A stretch of 64,000 nucleotides of DNA from Streptantibioticus cattleyicolor NRRL 8057 = DSM 46488 (GTDB lineage Bacteria > Actinomycetota > Actinomycetes > Streptomycetales > Streptomycetaceae), in NCBI RefSeq assembly GCF_000240165.1, contig NC_017586.1, positions 5,593,228 through 5,657,227 on the forward strand. The letters are read 5' to 3'. This document shows positions 1 through 8,046 of the stretch, piece after piece. Every line of letters begins with the position of its first letter. The stretch's first letter is position 1. The notes under the pieces are model-generated. The model searched no databases and was not told the origin of the DNA. It worked only from the letters and a program-made list of their open reading frames with translations. The translations under genes and the position numbers were made by a program.

Positions 1-2
1 AG

Positions 3-554
3 CCGCGCATCCCGGCCCACGAGCCCGCCTTCGAGCCGCTGATGCTCGCCGCCCGCGACCGCCGCCCGGTCACCTTCGAGTACCGCAAGGCCAACGCGGT
101 GCGCCCGCAGACCCGGCAGGTCGAGCCGTGGGCGCTGGAGTGCTGGCGCGGCCACTGGTACCTGGCTGGCTGGGACCGGGACCGTAAGGCACGCCGGGTC
201 TTCCGGCTCAGCCGGATCGTCGGCCGGGTGCGGTCCCGTTCCGGCGGCTTCACCGCCGAGGTCCCCGACCACGTGGACGTCCGGCAGACCGTGGAGACCT
301 GGGCCGGCGAGGGGGCCACCAGCACCGCCCGGATCCGGCTGCGCCGCGGCGCCGGCTACCCGCTGCGTGCCCGCGCGGTGGAGACGGTGCCCGCGCCCGG
401 GGAGTGGGCCGCCGACTGGGACGAGCTGGAGATCCCCTACGGCCACGGACTCGACGCCTGGCTGGTGGAGTTCGGCCCGGACGTGGTCGTGCTGGGGCCG
501 CAGGAGTTGCGGGCCGACGTGATCGAGCGGCTGCGCGCGGTGGCCAAGGGCTGA
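3..554 (+). CDS. pafB: PafB-type WYL-domain transcriptional regulator, C-terminal part
   Basis: The 5' end lies outside the window; the open frame runs from the first bases and ends with TGA at 554. The visible 183 residues contain the WYL region: a stretch reading VTFEYRK, then WALECWRGHWYLAGWDRDR and RVFRLSRI, which is the beta-barrel WYL fold thought to sense a ligand such as single-stranded DNA. The C-terminal extension ends LRADVIERLRAVAKG. It is followed 14 bases later by a second WYL gene, the arrangement of pafB-pafC, whose products act together to activate the SOS-independent DNA-damage regulon in mycobacteria. The N-terminal winged helix is not visible. The family call is secure; the name rests on the tandem pair and the tatC/helicase context. 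Confidence 0.85.
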   Translation, partial: PRIPAHEPAFEPLMLAARDRRPVTFEYRKANAVRPQTRQVEPWALECWRGHWYLAGWDRDRKARRVFRLSRIVGRVRSRSGGFTAEVPDHVDVRQTVETWAGEGATSTARIRLRRGAGYPLRARAVETVPAPGEWAADWDELEIPYGHGLDAWLVEFGPDVVVLGPQELRADVIERLRAVAKG

Positions 555-568
555 GGGGAACGACGACC

Positions 569-1519
569 ATGTCCAACGCGATCGACCAGACCCGGCGGAT
601 GCTCTCGCTCGTCACCTACCTGCGCGAGCGCCCCGGCGCCCGGGTCGCCGAGGTGGCCCGCGCCTTCGGCGTCACCGAGGAGGTCCTCATCGGCGACCTC
701 AACGTGCTGCCGATGTGCGGCACCAGCTTCCGCGGCGGCGACCTGCTCGACATCGACACCGACGGCGACCGCATCTGGTGGCACAACGTCGACGACGTCG
801 CCCAGCCGCTGCGGCTCGCCGCCGACGAGGCCACCGCGCTGCTGGTGGCCGCCCGCGCGGTGGCCACCCTGCCGGGGCTGCGGGAGGGCGACCGGCAGGC
901 GCTCCAGCGGGCCTGCGCCAAGCTGGAGGCGGCGGCCGGGGAGGCCGCCGGGGCCAGCGCCCGGCTCTCGGTCACCTTCGAGTCCGAGGGGTCCGTCTTC
1001 GCCGACGTCGACCGGGCCATCGCGGAGCGCCGCCGGCTGTGGATCCGCTACTACTCGCCGGCCCGGGACGAACTCACCGAGCGCGAGGTCGACCCGATCC
1101 GGCTCTTCGCGGTGGGCCACACCTACTTCGAGGCCTGGTGCCGGCTCTCCGAGGACCGCCGGATCTTCCGCCTGGACCGGGTGGCCGAGATCCGCCTCCT
1201 CGACGAGCCCTCCGACCCGCCGCGGCTGGAGCCGCGCGACCTGTCCGCCGGGCTGGTGCAGCCGGCCGGCGACGACCCCGAGGTGGTCGTCGAGGTGGGC
1301 CCGGGCGGGCGCTGGGTGGCCGAGTACTACCCGCACGACACCGCCGAGGAACTGCCCGACGGCGGGCTGCGGATCACCCTGCGCACCCCCGACCCCGGCT
1401 CGCTGCGCCGGCTCGCGCTGCGGCTCGGCCCGGACGGCAGCATCGTCGTCCCCAAGGAGCTGGCCGACAGCGCCCGCCGGGCGGCCGAGCAGGCCCTGGC
1501 CGCCTACGGCGAACGGTGA
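569..1519 (+). CDS. pafC: PafC-type WYL-domain transcriptional regulator
   Basis: This 316-residue protein is the partner of the preceding WYL protein. An N-terminal winged helix (about residues 1-60, beginning MSNAIDQTRRMLSLV, with a recognition segment VAEVARAFGVTEEVLIGDL) is followed by a linker and a WYL domain at about residues 140-215 containing RRLWIRYYSPARDE and FEAWCRLSEDRRIFRLDR. The C-terminal WCX-like segment ends in a helix RRAAEQALAAYGER. I chose the ATG at 569 because it lies just after the pafB stop and gives the family N-terminus; the open frame itself extends upstream inside pafB. PafB and PafC form a heteromer-like regulator of the DNA-damage response in mycobacteria; the same role here is inference. 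Confidence 0.88.
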   Translation: MSNAIDQTRRMLSLVTYLRERPGARVAEVARAFGVTEEVLIGDLNVLPMCGTSFRGGDLLDIDTDGDRIWWHNVDDVAQPLRLAADEATALLVAARAVATLPGLREGDRQALQRACAKLEAAAGEAAGASARLSVTFESEGSVFADVDRAIAERRRLWIRYYSPARDELTEREVDPIRLFAVGHTYFEAWCRLSEDRRIFRLDRVAEIRLLDEPSDPPRLEPRDLSAGLVQPAGDDPEVVVEVGPGGRWVAEYYPHDTAEELPDGGLRITLRTPDPGSLRRLALRLGPDGSIVVPKELADSARRAAEQALAAYGER

Positions 1520-1529
1520 GGAGGGCCCC

Positions 1530-1763
1530 GTGACGATGACCCGGCACCCCGTGCTCTTCCGCGCCGCCTGCCCCGACTGCCGGGGCCGCTTCGAGCTGGC
1601 CGCGGCGGCGCTGCGGCTGGCCATCGGGCGCACCGCGCGCACCACGTTCTACTCGTTCACCTGCCCCGAGTGCGGTTCGGCGGTCCGCAAGCCGGCCGGC
1701 GAGCGGATCGTCCAACTGCTGACCGGTGGGGGAGTGCGCACCCTGCGGCTCCACGTAGGCTGA
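1530..1763 (+). CDS. Small zinc-ribbon protein of unknown function
   Basis: This 77-residue protein starts with GTG behind GAGGAGGG and lies 10 bases after pafC, so it is probably in the same transcript. Two CPxC knuckles, CPDC near residue 14 and CPEC near residue 48, are spaced as in a single zinc ribbon. No enzymatic motif is present. Its final residues (RTLRLHVG) suggest a complete small protein and not a fragment. A zinc-binding adaptor or nucleic-acid-binding role is possible, but I do not recognise a named family. Confidence 0.7.
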   Translation: MTMTRHPVLFRAACPDCRGRFELAAAALRLAIGRTARTTFYSFTCPECGSAVRKPAGERIVQLLTGGGVRTLRLHVG

Positions 1764-1788
1764 CCGCCCGCGGCACTAAGCTCACGGC

Positions 1789-2001
1789 ATGCTCTGGGTC
1801 TTCGTCTGCATCGGCGTCGCGTTCTGCGGCGTCGCCGTCCTCGGTGTCCTCGCCGTCCGCGTCTTCGTCGAGGTGCAACGGCTCGCACGGCGGATCGGGG
1901 AGAGCTCGCGGCGGCTGACCGAGGCCGCCGAGGAGTTCCAGCGGCACACCGAACCGCTGGCCGCGCGGGCCGGCGAGGTGGCGCGCGGCGTCCGGAAGTG
2001 A
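1789..2001 (+). CDS. Small single-pass membrane protein, hypothetical
   Basis: This 70-residue protein has one N-terminal membrane segment (about residues 3-26, LWVFVCIGVAFCGVAVLGVL) and then a charged amphipathic helix (EVQRLARRIGESSRRLTEAAEEF). No Shine-Dalgarno sequence precedes the ATG, but a TAAGCT element ends 6 bases upstream, which fits a leaderless transcript. The topology of one N-out helix plus an amphipathic helix resembles TatA/TatB, and the gene sits where tatA is normally found, just before tatC. However, it lacks the conserved FG hinge of TatA proteins. I treat it as a conserved small membrane protein and not as TatA. Confidence 0.6.
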   Translation: MLWVFVCIGVAFCGVAVLGVLAVRVFVEVQRLARRIGESSRRLTEAAEEFQRHTEPLAARAGEVARGVRK

Positions 2002-2150
2002 CCGGGGGCCGGGGCGCAGTCGACGGGGGATTGCCCGGCGTTCCCCACGGCACGTTACGATCGCTGTTGCCCCCGGACCGGCGCGGGCCGCGTCGGCCGG
2101 TACTCACCGCAGCCGACGACGACGGCTACCGCACGAGATGAGGACGTGGG

Positions 2151-3113
2151 TTGCTCAAGTCCGCCCGCAAGCCGAAGGACCCCGAGGGGCGGATGCCGCT
2201 CGGGGATCACCTGCGTGAACTGCGCAACCGCCTGCTGAAGGCACTGCTGGCGGTGGGGGTGATCACCGGTGTCTCGTTCGCGTACTACGAGCCGATCACC
2301 AACTTCCTCACCGCTCCGCTGCGCGAGTCCGTCGGCTGCGTGGTCGGCATGGGCTTCACGCCCAAGCCCGGTCAGCACTGCGCGCAGCTCAACATCAACG
2401 GCCTGCTCGGGCCGTTCAGCCTCATGCTCAAGGTGGGGCTGATGTCCGGTGTGGTGATCGCCTCGCCGATCTGGCTCTACCAGCTGTGGGCGTTCCTCGC
2501 GCCGGGGCTGCACCGCAACGAGAAGAAGTACGCGCTCAGCTTCGTCGGCGCCGGCTTCCCGCTCTTCATCGGCGGCGCCTGCTTCGCCTACCTGCTGCTG
2601 CCGACCACCGCGCACACGCTGATCGGCCTCACCCCGGACCACGTCACCAACCTGGTGCCGCTCGACGGCTACCTGGACCTGCTGACCCGCATGGTGCTGG
2701 TCTTCGGGTTCTCCTTCGAACTGCCGCTGCTGCTGGTGCTGCTCAACTTCGGCGGCATCCTCACCGGCCGGCGGATGCTCGGCTGGTGGCGGTGGATGGT
2801 GATGGGGATCACCGTCTTCGCCGCGATCGCCACCCCCAGCAGCGACCCGCTGACCATGCTCGCGCTGGCCGCGCCGATCACCGCGCTGTTCTTCCTGGCG
2901 GTCGGCATCGCGCTCTTCAACGATCGCCGCCGGGCCCGCCGCGCCGGGGAGGAGCTCGACCCCGACGAGGCATCCGAGCTCGACCTGACGCCCGAGGCGC
3001 TGCCGGAGATCGAGTCGGTGGGCGCCCCCGCGCTGCCCGAGCAGCCCAGCCGCATGGACGACGGCCCGTCGGCCACCGGGGCCCGCGGCGACGGCTTCGA
3101 CGACGCCACCTGA
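2151..3113 (+). CDS. tatC: Sec-independent (Tat) translocase subunit TatC
   Basis: This 320-residue polytopic protein is the receptor for twin-arginine signal peptides. The TTG start at 2151 has GAGG eight bases upstream. The family hallmarks are present: HLRELRNRLL near the N-terminus (the Glu conserved for signal binding), YQLWAFLAPGLHRNEKK in the first cytoplasmic loop, and six hydrophobic segments ending about residue 255. A long acidic, proline-rich C-terminal tail follows (residues 260-320), as is usual in Streptomyces. No tatA precedes it, unlike the usual tatA-tatC pair. Clients of the pathway occur in this window, for example the Tat-type signal of the glycoside hydrolase near 37,000. 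Confidence 0.95.
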   Translation: MLKSARKPKDPEGRMPLGDHLRELRNRLLKALLAVGVITGVSFAYYEPITNFLTAPLRESVGCVVGMGFTPKPGQHCAQLNINGLLGPFSLMLKVGLMSGVVIASPIWLYQLWAFLAPGLHRNEKKYALSFVGAGFPLFIGGACFAYLLLPTTAHTLIGLTPDHVTNLVPLDGYLDLLTRMVLVFGFSFELPLLLVLLNFGGILTGRRMLGWWRWMVMGITVFAAIATPSSDPLTMLALAAPITALFFLAVGIALFNDRRRARRAGEELDPDEASELDLTPEALPEIESVGAPALPEQPSRMDDGPSATGARGDGFDDAT

Positions 3114-3202
3114 TCCGCCGTCCCGGGCCCGGCCCGCCCGCCGGGCCCCGGCGGAAATGATCACGCCGACTGTCGTACCCGGCCGGTAGGCTCGTAAGCA
3201 CA

Positions 3203-6046
3203 ATGACGGACGAGATCCTCTCACCAGCCGAGCGCTACGCCGCCGCCCGCCGCCGGGCGGCCGAGCAGGCCACCGCCCTCGGGACCTTCCGTGAGCTGTA
3301 CGACTTCGCACTGGATCCGTTCCAGATCGAGGCGTGCCAGGCCATGGAGGCGGGCAAGGGCGTACTGGTCGCCGCCCCGACCGGTTCCGGCAAGACCATC
3401 GTCGGCGAATTCGCCGTCCACCTCGCGCTGCGCGCCGGCCGCAAGTGCTTCTACACCACGCCGATCAAGGCGCTGTCCAACCAGAAATACGCCGACCTGG
3501 TCAAACGCTACGGACCCGGCAAGGTCGGTCTGCTCACCGGGGACAACAGCGTCAACGCCGATGCCCCGGTGGTGGTGATGACCACCGAGGTCCTGCGCAA
3601 CATGCTGTACGCGGGCTCCCAGGCGCTCTCCGGCCTCGGCTACGTGGTCATGGACGAGGTGCACTACCTCTCCGACCGGTTCCGCGGCGCGGTCTGGGAG
3701 GAGGTCATCATCCACCTGCCGGAGTCGGTGACCCTGGTCTCGCTGTCGGCCACCGTCTCCAACGCCGAGGAGTTCGGCGACTGGCTGGACACGGTGCGCG
3801 GCGACACCGAGGTGATCGTCTCCGAGCACCGCCCGGTGCCGCTGTGGCAGCACGTGCTCGCCGGGCGGCGGATGTACGACCTGTTCGAGGAGAAGTCGGC
3901 CGCCCCGGACGCCGCCGTGCGCCCCGGCAAGCTGGACGTCAACCCCGACCTGCTGCGGTTGGCCCGCACCCAGAACACGCTCGGCTACAACCCCCGGGAC
4001 CGCCGCCGCCGCGGCTACGAGGCCGACCGGGAGCGCGAACGCAGGCAGCGCAACCGGATCTGGACCCCGGGCCGCCCCGAGGTGATCGAGCGGCTGGACG
4101 CCGAGGGGCTGCTGCCGGCGATCACCTTCATTTTCAGCCGGGCCGGCTGCGAGGCCGCGGTGCAGCAGTGCCTCCACGCCGGCCTGCGGCTCAACGACGA
4201 CGAGGCCCGGGCCAAGGTGCGGGCCATCGCCGAGGAGCGCACCGCCGCCATCGCCGACGAGGACCTGCACGTCCTGGGGTACTTCGAGTGGCTGGAGGGA
4301 CTGGAGCGGGGCATCGCCGCCCACCACGCCGGGATGCTCCCCACCTTCAAGGAGGTCGTCGAGGAGCTCTTCGTCCGCGGCCTGGTCAAGGCGGTCTTCG
4401 CCACCGAGACGCTGGCGCTGGGCATCAACATGCCGGCCCGCTCGGTGGTGCTGGAGAAGCTCGTCAAGTGGAACGGCGAGACCCACGCCGACATCACCCC
4501 GGGCGAGTACACCCAGCTCACCGGGAGGGCCGGGCGCCGCGGCATCGACGTCGAGGGCCACGCGGTGGTGCTGTGGCAGCGCGGCCTCGACCCGGTCGCG
4601 CTGGCCGGGCTGGCCGGCACCCGCACCTATCCGCTGCGCTCCTCGTTCCGGCCGTCGTACAACATGGCGGTCAACCTGGTCGGTCAGTTCGGCCGGCACC
4701 GCTCGCGCGAGCTGCTGGAGACCTCCTTCGCCCAGTTCCAGGCGGACCGTTCGGTGGTCGGCATCACCCGCCAGGTGCAGCGCAACGAGGAGGGGCTGGC
4801 CGGCTACCGCGAGGGGATGACCTGCCACCTCGGCGACTTCGAGGAGTACGGGCGGCTGCGCCGGGAGCTGAAGGACCGCGAGTCCGCACTGTCCAGGCAG
4901 GGCGCCGCGCAGCACCGGGCCGCCGCCGCCGACGCGCTGGAGAAGCTCAAGCCGGGCGACATCATCCACGTGCCCGCCGGCAAGTTCGCCGGCCTCGCCC
5001 TCGTCCTCGACCCGGGCATACCCGCCGGCCGCAGCCCCGGCCGCCCGCACCAGCGTTACCTGGCCGAGGACGGTCCGCGCCCGCTGGTGCTCACCGCGGA
5101 ACGCCAGGTCAAGCGGCTGGCGCCGATGGACTTCCCGGTGCCGGTGGAGGCGCTGGAGCGGATGCGGATCCCGCGCGGCTTCAACCCGCGCAGCCCGCAG
5201 TCCCGCCGCGACCTCGCCTCCGCGATGCGTTCCAAGGCCGGCACCGCCGGGATCCACGCCCCGGGGCGCCGTCGCAAGCAGCGCTCGGCCGCCGCCGACG
5301 ACGCCGAACTGGCCCGGCTGCGCACCGAGATCCGCGCCCATCCCTGCCACGGCTGCGACGAGCGCGAGGACCACGCCCGCTGGGCCGAACGCTACTGGCG
5401 GCTCCAGCGCGACACCCAGGCGCTCCAGCGCCGCATCGAGGGCCGTACCAACACCATCGCCCGCACCTTCGACCGGATCTGCGGCCTCCTGACCGAACTG
5501 GGCTACCTCGACGGCGACACCGTCACCGAGCACGGCCGCCGCCTCGCCCGCCTCTACGGCGAACTGGACCTGCTGGCCAGCGAATGCCTGCGGGAAGGCG
5601 TCTGGAACGGCCTGGGCCCGGCCGAACTGGCCGCCTGCGCCTCGGCGTTGGTCTACGAGTCCCGGTCCGCCGACGACATGCTGGCGCCCAAGCTGCCCGG
5701 CGGCAACGCCCGTCACGCGCTCGGCGAGATGGTCCGCATCTGGGGGCGGCTGGACGCCCTGGAGGACGAGCACCGCATCAAGCAGTCCGAGGGCGTCGGC
5801 CAGCGCGAGCCCGACCTGGGCTTCGCCTGGGCCGCCCACCGCTGGGCCTCCGGCCACGGCCTGGACGCGGTGCTGCGCGACGCCGACATGCCGGCCGGCG
5901 ACTTCGTCCGCTGGACCAAGCAACTGATCGACGTGCTCGGCCAGATCGCCGAGGCCGCGCCGCAGGACAGCCCGGTGCGTGCCAATGCCCGCAAGGCGGT
6001 GGACAAGCTGCTGCGCGGTGTGGTGGCCTACTCGTCGCTGGGCTGA
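3203..6046 (+). CDS. Ski2/Mtr4-like DEAD/DEAH-box RNA helicase
   Basis: This 947-residue superfamily 2 helicase follows tatC, as I recall it doing in other Streptomyces. Motif I is APTGSGKT (residues 58-65), motif II is DEVH (151-154), motif III is SAT (182-184), and the second RecA domain has HHAGMLP and TGRAGRRGID. The C-terminal third carries a DSHCT-type domain (ARLYGELDLLASECLREGVW and following), placing it with Mtr4/HelY-like enzymes that unwind structured RNA. No clear ribosome-binding site precedes the ATG, while a TAGGCT hexamer lies about 10 bases upstream, so the mRNA may be leaderless or nearly so. The substrate RNA cannot be read from the sequence. Confidence 0.93.
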   Translation: MTDEILSPAERYAAARRRAAEQATALGTFRELYDFALDPFQIEACQAMEAGKGVLVAAPTGSGKTIVGEFAVHLALRAGRKCFYTTPIKALSNQKYADLVKRYGPGKVGLLTGDNSVNADAPVVVMTTEVLRNMLYAGSQALSGLGYVVMDEVHYLSDRFRGAVWEEVIIHLPESVTLVSLSATVSNAEEFGDWLDTVRGDTEVIVSEHRPVPLWQHVLAGRRMYDLFEEKSAAPDAAVRPGKLDVNPDLLRLARTQNTLGYNPRDRRRRGYEADRERERRQRNRIWTPGRPEVIERLDAEGLLPAITFIFSRAGCEAAVQQCLHAGLRLNDDEARAKVRAIAEERTAAIADEDLHVLGYFEWLEGLERGIAAHHAGMLPTFKEVVEELFVRGLVKAVFATETLALGINMPARSVVLEKLVKWNGETHADITPGEYTQLTGRAGRRGIDVEGHAVVLWQRGLDPVALAGLAGTRTYPLRSSFRPSYNMAVNLVGQFGRHRSRELLETSFAQFQADRSVVGITRQVQRNEEGLAGYREGMTCHLGDFEEYGRLRRELKDRESALSRQGAAQHRAAAADALEKLKPGDIIHVPAGKFAGLALVLDPGIPAGRSPGRPHQRYLAEDGPRPLVLTAERQVKRLAPMDFPVPVEALERMRIPRGFNPRSPQSRRDLASAMRSKAGTAGIHAPGRRRKQRSAAADDAELARLRTEIRAHPCHGCDEREDHARWAERYWRLQRDTQALQRRIEGRTNTIARTFDRICGLLTELGYLDGDTVTEHGRRLARLYGELDLLASECLREGVWNGLGPAELAACASALVYESRSADDMLAPKLPGGNARHALGEMVRIWGRLDALEDEHRIKQSEGVGQREPDLGFAWAAHRWASGHGLDAVLRDADMPAGDFVRWTKQLIDVLGQIAEAAPQDSPVRANARKAVDKLLRGVVAYSSLG

Positions 6047-6061
6047 GCCCGGTTCAGGCGG

Positions 6062-6093
6062 CCGGGGCCGGGGCCGTGCGGGCCCGGCCCCGG
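6062..6093. terminator. Bidirectional hairpin terminator between convergent genes
   Basis: Fourteen bases (CCGGGGCCGGGGCC) pair with GGGCCCGGCCCCGG across a GTGC loop, with one mismatch. The hairpin sits between the helicase stop and the convergent acetyltransferase stop. There is no U-tract, which is normal for Streptomyces terminators. Confidence 0.7.
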
Positions 6094-6098
6094 ACGTC

Positions 6099-6578
6099 TC
6101 ACAGCGCCTTGTCGAACGGCAGCGGACCGATCGTCTCCGGATCCGCCGCCAGGTCGAACAACGGGCGGTAGCCGCACGCCAGATAGAGCCCCCTGGCCTC
6201 CGGCTGACGCGGCCCGGTGGTCAGGTAGACCCTGCGGTACCCCTGCCGCACCGCCTCCGCCTCCAGCGCCGCCACCACCCGGCGGGCGAGCCCGCGCCGC
6301 CGGTGCGCCGAGGACGTCCAGATGCGTTTCAGCTCCGCCGTCTCCGCGTCGTGACGGCGGAAGGCGCCGCCCGCCACCGGCTCGTCCCCGTCGAGCAGCA
6401 GCAGGAAGGCCCCGCCCTCGTCCGGGGTGAACTGCCCGGCCGGGTAACGCGTCAGCTCGCCGTCGGCGGAACGGCCGTAGCGGCTGACGTACTCGTACTC
6501 CAGCTCCGCCAGCAGCGGACGGGCGGCCGGGTCGGTGATGGTGGTGTGCCGCAGCCGGAAGGGCGGTGCCACCGTCAT
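6099..6578 (-). CDS. GNAT family N-acetyltransferase
   Basis: This 159-residue GNAT protein has the acetyl-CoA binding motif A as RIWTSSAHRRRGLARRVVAALE (R-x-x-G-x-A core), preceded by the beta strand with AGGAFRRHD and followed by RVYLTTGPRQPEARGLYLACGY, the family's C-terminal half. Its ATG overlaps the stop of the upstream flavin monooxygenase gene by four bases (ATGA), so the two are translationally coupled. The acceptor substrate is not predictable. Because the monooxygenase upstream is interrupted by a stop codon, coupling to full-length translation may be lost unless the 3' part is translated independently. Confidence 0.85.
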   Translation of the reverse strand: MTVAPPFRLRHTTITDPAARPLLAELEYEYVSRYGRSADGELTRYPAGQFTPDEGGAFLLLLDGDEPVAGGAFRRHDAETAELKRIWTSSAHRRRGLARRVVAALEAEAVRQGYRRVYLTTGPRQPEARGLYLACGYRPLFDLAADPETIGPLPFDKAL

Positions 6579-7687
6579 ACGGCAGCCGCCCGGCGCCCGC
6601 CCGCCGCGTCGCGCTTGGCGACCTCCTCGCGCACGATCGGGATGACGTGGCGGCCGAAGTCGATCGCGTCGTCCAGCAGGTCGTAGCCGCGGGCGGAGAG
6701 GATCTCCACGCCGATGTCGTAGTAGTCCAGCAGCGCCTGGGCCACCGTCTCCGGGGTGCCGACCAGGGCGGTGGAGTTGCCGGCCCCGCCGGTCTCGGCG
6801 GCGGTCGGGGTCCACAGCGCCCGGTCGTGGCGTTCCCCCTCGGCGGCCACCGCCAGCAGCCGCTGGGAGCCGGCGTTCTCCGGGGCGGTGAGCGGATGGC
6901 GGCGGGTGAGCGGCCCGGCCCCCTTGCGTGCCCGGATCCGTTCCAGGGTGCGGTGGGCCTTCTCCCAGGCCAGCTCCTCGGTGGGCGCGATGATCGGCCG
7001 GAACGCCACCTAGATGCGGGGGACGTCGGTACGTCCGGCGGCCCGCGCCGCCGCCTTCACCGAGGCGATCTGCTCGGCGGTGCGCTCCAGCGGCTCGCCC
7101 CACAGGCAGTAGACGTCGGCCTCGGCGCCCCCGGCGGCGTACGCGGCGGGGGAGGAGCCGCCGAACGAGACCAGCGGGTACGGCTGTTGGACGGGAAAGG
7201 TGTCGCTGACGAAGTCGTGGAACCGGTAGTGGTCGCCCTCGTGGTCGAAGGGCTCGTGCGAGGTCCACGCCTTCTTGACGATCCGGATGTACTCGCGGGT
7301 GCGGGCGTAGCGCTCGTCCTTGGGGTGGAAGTCGCCCTCGCGCCGCTGTTCGTGGTCGTTGCCGCCGGTGATGAAGTGGACCCCGAGGCGACCGTCGCTG
7401 ATGTGGTCGAGGGTGGCGAAGGTCTTGGCGGCGAAGGTCGGGTAGGAGACGTTGGGCCGGTGGGCCACCAGCAGCTGGATGGTGTCGGTCCGCGCGGCGA
7501 CGTACGCGGCGGCCGGGGACGGGTCGGGGGAGCCGGAGCCGTAGGCGAACAGGATCCGGTCCCAGCCGTACTCCTCGTGGGCCCGGGCCAGCCGCAGCGT
7601 GTACCCCTTGTCGAAGGAGGCACCGGAACGCGGGGTGACTTCGGAGCCGTCGTTGGTGGCGGCTATGCCGAGGAATTCGACGGGCAT
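6575..7687 (-). pseudogene. LLM-class flavin-dependent monooxygenase interrupted by an in-frame TAG
   Basis: The reading frame encodes a bacterial-luciferase-like, FMNH2-dependent monooxygenase related to the SsuD/sulfonate group: residues 1-60 read FLGIAATNDGSEV and later EYGWDRILFAYGSGSPDPS, with the barrel motif LDHISDGRLGVHFITGG. Codon 226 is TAG (7010-7012) and the frame then continues for 144 codons with clear homology (AFRPIIAPTEELAWEKAH). Relatives have tryptophan at the corresponding point (I-W-V/I-x-F-R-P), so a single TGG to TAG change explains it. There is no start codon with a ribosome site right after the stop, so the locus is probably inactive or the base is a sequencing error. 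Upstream lies a cysteine-rich leader peptide typical of sulfur genes, supporting a role in sulfur scavenging when intact. Confidence 0.85.
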
Positions 7688-7861
7688 GGGTGGGCCTCTT
7701 CTCGTCGTGGGACGCGGCACGGCGCACCGGGCCCCGGACACGGGGACGCCGGAGCGGCGAAGCGGAGGGCAAGGAAGCCGCGCGGCGACGCAAGAGGCGG
7801 CGCGGCCGGAAGCGGCGGGCGCCCGCACCGCGCGGATACGCGGGGGCGCCGGGCCGTCAGG

Positions 7862-7939
7862 TCAGCGGCAACACGAGGCGGACCACACCCGACCGAGGTC
7901 GATGTGGCCGCGGGTGACCAGCCGCTGCCGAGGACGCAT
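7862..7939 (-). CDS. Cysteine-containing leader peptide upstream of the monooxygenase
   Basis: This 25-codon ORF (ATG at 7939, TGA at 7862) lies 174 bases before the monooxygenase start on the same strand. It contains the family signature RLVTRGHIDL followed by a valine/alanine stretch and ends SASCCR. Short peptides of this pattern, with tandem cysteines next to the stop, precede many sulfur-metabolism genes in Streptomyces and mycobacteria. In mycobacteria such uORFs mediate cysteine-responsive control of the downstream genes. The peptide itself probably has no function beyond ribosome stalling or release. The match to the pattern is seen; the regulatory mechanism here is inferred. Confidence 0.75.
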   Translation of the reverse strand: MRPRQRLVTRGHIDLGRVWSASCCR

Positions 7940-8007
7940 ACGCCTAGTGGAACAGGAACCGCGCACAGCGTCAACCAGCCTTTGCCACACGTCCGTTGGA
8001 AGACCCA

Positions 8008-8035
8008 CGGGCCCGCCGCCACCTCGGCGGGCCCG
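8008..8035 (-). terminator. Hairpin terminator after the siderophore-interacting protein gene
   Basis: An 11-bp perfect stem, CGGGCCCGCCG paired with CGGCGGGCCCG across a 6-base loop, lies 12 bases past the stop codon of the siderophore-interacting protein gene. It separates that transcript from the leader-peptide transcript further along the same strand. Confidence 0.75.
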
Positions 8036-8046
8036 CGGCACCGGGC

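Noticed and set aside
3221-5923. 900-codon open frame antisense to the helicase
   Set aside because: Same artefact of high GC; the plus strand encodes a helicase with all motifs.
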